From positions 1 through 8,236 of the forward strand of contig JBGPKK010000202.1 of assembly GCA_041485905.1 (NCBI GenBank): DNA of 8,236 bases, written 5' to 3'. The notes under the pieces were generated by a model. It was not told the origin of the DNA, did no database searches, and saw only the letters and a list, made by a program, of their open reading frames with translations. A program made the position numbers and the translations under genes. Below are positions 6,569-8,236 of this stretch, in pieces. Position 1 is the stretch's first letter; every line of letters starts with the position of its first letter. The DNA is from JAHFUI01 sp041485905. Lineage in GTDB: Bacteria; Acidobacteriota; Vicinamibacteria; Vicinamibacterales; CAVVIG01.

Positions 6569-6579
6569 AAGGAGCTCGC

Positions 6580-7944
6580 ATGACAAACGGATCGATAAAT
6601 CACGGTCGGCGGAGGACGCGTGTCACCTGCGCGGTGGCCGCGTTGGTCGCTCTGCCCCTGACGCTGGCGCTTGTGCCGACCGCGGTGAAGCCCGAGGAGG
6701 TCGGTTTCTCGTCAGAGCGGCTGCAGCGTGTCCACGACGCTGTTCAGCGTCACATCGACGCGAAGGAGCTCTCGGGCGTCGTCACGGTGGTCGCGCGCAA
6801 AGGACGCATCGCGCACTTCGAGGCGCAGGGCCTGATGGACATCGAGTCGAAGAAGGCGATGCCGAAAGACGGCATCTTCCGGCTGGCGTCGATGTCCAAG
6901 CCGATCACCGGCGCGGCGGTGATGATGCTCGTCGAAGAAGGAAAGATTCGGCTGACCGATCCGGTGTCGCGGTTCATCCCGGAGTTCAAGAACCTCAATA
7001 AAGTCGCGGTGCCGAAACCCGGCGCGCCGGCGGGAGGCGGCGGTGGCCGCGGCGGCGCGCCGGCGGGCGGTCGTGGCGGCGCTCCCGGCGGTCCCGGTGG
7101 TCGTGGTCCCGCCGCGCCGCCCGAGTACGACACCGTCTCCGCAACCCGCGAGATCACCATTCGCGATCTCCTGACGCACGGGTCCGGCCTCATGAGCGGC
7201 GGCCTCGGCAACACCGTGGCGAACGCCACGCTGGCGCCTCGCGCGCCAACCGAGACGCTGGCGACCTATATTCCCAGGCTTGCCGCGGCTCCGCTCGATT
7301 TCCAGCCTGGCACCTTGTGGCGATACAGCGGTCAGGCCGGCTTCGAGGTCCTGAGCCGCGTCGTCGAAGTGGTGTCGGGGCAGACCTTCGATCAGTTCCT
7401 GAAACAGCGCCTCTTCGATCCACTCGGCATGAAGGACACTGGGTTTTATCCGTCGGCAGACGGCGCGTCGCGGCTGGTCACGCTCTACGCGAGGCAGGCA
7501 GGCGAGCTGGTGCGCAATCCGAACCAGGACACCGGCGTCAGCAAGGTGTATTTTTCCGGCGCGGGCGGCATCATGACCACGGCGGCCGACTACCTGCAGT
7601 TCGCGCAAATGGTGTTGAACGGCGGCCAACTGAACGGGAAACGATTCCTCAGCCCGAAGACGATCGAGCTGATGACGTCCAATCACACCGGAGACATGGT
7701 GAATGGCCAGTTCGGCCGGCCGGCCCGCGGCATGGGCTTTGGCCTCAGCATGCAGATGGTGCTGGATCCCGTCGCGGCGGACCTGCGGGTCGGGACGGGG
7801 ACCTACGGCTGGGCGGGGGCGTACGGCTGCAACGTGAACATCGATCCCAGGGAAAACATGGTGTCCATCATCATGATGCAGACCGCCACCGGGCCGCTGC
7901 AGCGCGATTTCGAGAACGCCGTCTGGCAAGCGATTGTAGAATAA
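6580..7944 (+). CDS. Secreted serine hydrolase, beta-lactamase class C / family VIII esterase-like, with Gly-rich insert
   Basis: The start at ATG 6580 is supported by AAGGAG 5 bases upstream; an open frame reaches further 5' but without support. The 454-residue product begins with a basic stretch and a hydrophobic segment (about residues 14-34), consistent with an export signal or membrane anchor. The catalytic SxxK is SMSK (Ser104, Lys107). Tyr249-Ser250-Gly251 fills the YxN position, and GWAGAYG (410-416) the position of the KTG/WGG motif, which is closer to family VIII esterases and D-aminopeptidase-like members than to true AmpC. LLTHGSGL is the conserved segment after the insert. Residues ~146-181 form a Gly/Ala/Pro/Arg low-complexity insert. 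Likely activity is hydrolysis of an ester or amide (possibly peptidoglycan-related) in the periplasm; antibiotic resistance should not be assumed. The DUF6152-type gene follows after 25 bases. Confidence 0.88.
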   Translation: MTNGSINHGRRRTRVTCAVAALVALPLTLALVPTAVKPEEVGFSSERLQRVHDAVQRHIDAKELSGVVTVVARKGRIAHFEAQGLMDIESKKAMPKDGIFRLASMSKPITGAAVMMLVEEGKIRLTDPVSRFIPEFKNLNKVAVPKPGAPAGGGGGRGGAPAGGRGGAPGGPGGRGPAAPPEYDTVSATREITIRDLLTHGSGLMSGGLGNTVANATLAPRAPTETLATYIPRLAAAPLDFQPGTLWRYSGQAGFEVLSRVVEVVSGQTFDQFLKQRLFDPLGMKDTGFYPSADGASRLVTLYARQAGELVRNPNQDTGVSKVYFSGAGGIMTTAADYLQFAQMVLNGGQLNGKRFLSPKTIELMTSNHTGDMVNGQFGRPARGMGFGLSMQMVLDPVAADLRVGTGTYGWAGAYGCNVNIDPRENMVSIIMMQTATGPLQRDFENAVWQAIVE

Positions 7945-7969
7945 GGAGTCTCTAAAGCTGGAGGATCCG

Positions 7970-8236
7970 ATGCGAGCAAAGCTGTCTGTTCTAATCCTGG
8001 GCGTGGGTCTCCTCGTCGCCGCGGCGCCCCTGGTGGCGCACCATTCGTTTGCGGCCGAATACGACGCGCAGAAGCCCGTGAAGTTCACCGGCACCGTCAC
8101 CACCATGGAGTGGATCAACCCGCACGCGTGGATCCACATGGACGTGAAGAAGGCGGACGGCAAAGTCGAGAGCTGGATGGTGGAAGCCGGCGCGCCTAAC
8201 GCGCTGCTGCGCCGCGGCTTCAACAAGCAGTCGCTC
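7970..8236 (+). CDS. DUF6152-type exported protein, 3' partial
   Basis: ATG 7970 is preceded by GGAGG (7960-7964) at 5 bases. The 89 visible codons run off the window end. Residues 1-23 form a signal peptide (MRAKLSVLIL, then GVGLLVAAAPLVA), followed by HHSFAAEYD, a segment I associate with the DUF6152 family, together with TGTVTTMEWINPHAWIHMDV and a later VEAGAPNALLRRG. The family has no firmly known function; it is found as a small periplasmic protein. Visible conserved-looking polar residues are His24, His25, His52, His56 and Glu72. If cleavage occurs after Ala23, the mature protein starts with His-His, which might bind metal (inference). It follows the hydrolase by 25 bases on the same strand with no terminator between, so the two are probably co-transcribed. 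Confidence 0.8.
   Translation, partial: MRAKLSVLILGVGLLVAAAPLVAHHSFAAEYDAQKPVKFTGTVTTMEWINPHAWIHMDVKKADGKVESWMVEAGAPNALLRRGFNKQSL

Noticed and set aside
5962..6603. A 213-codon minus-strand frame and overlapping plus-strand frames in the 6108-6579 gap
   Set aside because: Translations are Arg-rich and low in hydrophobic periodicity, with no ribosome site, and partly overlap flanking genes. A decayed gene cannot be excluded but cannot be supported.
6580..6640. Twin-arginine (Tat) signal in the hydrolase N-terminus (RRRTRV)
   Set aside because: Arginines are present before the hydrophobic stretch, but the consensus following residues (x-F-L-K) are missing; a Sec signal or anchor is the simpler reading.
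6712..8226. A 504-codon open frame on the minus strand opposite the hydrolase and DUF6152-type genes
   Set aside because: It crosses two good plus-strand genes and its translation is His/Arg-rich without a recognisable fold; it is a shadow frame.

Overview
The window looks like an accessory, outer-membrane-oriented stretch of a GC-rich Gram-negative chromosome, most likely an Acidobacteriota member (Vicinamibacteria-like). This placement is inferred from the combination of a receptor with a carboxypeptidase-regulatory-like N-terminus, a copper-monooxygenase-like/TPR fusion, a DUF6152-type protein and a serine beta-lactamase-like hydrolase with a Gly-rich insert. No rRNA or other marker gene is present to confirm it.

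Layout, left to right. (1) Positions 2-943: C-terminal part of a protein with a peptidylglycine-monooxygenase-like copper domain followed by five TPR units; the start lies outside the window. (2) About 1026-1145: a roughly 39-codon remnant of the C-terminus of a second TonB-dependent receptor, followed by a 17-bp hairpin. (3) 1208-1454: intergenic DNA with a perfect 9-bp hairpin and a good sigma70-type promoter (TTGACT-17-TAGAAT). (4) 1455-4591: a large TonB-dependent receptor whose signal peptide and first domain are split over three reading frames by two apparent frameshifts; the rest is intact. (5) 4592-4700: convergent intergenic region with a second 17-bp hairpin, at the same offset from the stop codon as the first, and a four-copy CCAGCCC repeat. 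(6) 4701-6107, minus strand: a polytopic GT-C/TMTC-like membrane glycosyltransferase, visibly lower in GC than its neighbours and possibly leaderless. (7) 6108-6579: divergent intergenic region with no convincing gene. (8) 6580-7944: a secreted class C beta-lactamase/family VIII esterase-like hydrolase, followed after 25 bases by (9) 7970-8236, the first 89 codons of a DUF6152-type exported protein, probably co-transcribed.

Functionally most products are predicted to act in the envelope: a receptor for an unknown ligand, a membrane sugar transferase, and exported hydrolase and small-protein genes. I see no defence system, mobile element, CRISPR array or RNA gene. The most useful leads are the twice-frameshifted receptor, the duplicated receptor 3' ends with matching hairpins, the PHM-like/TPR fusion, and a possible His-His mature N-terminus in the DUF6152 protein.
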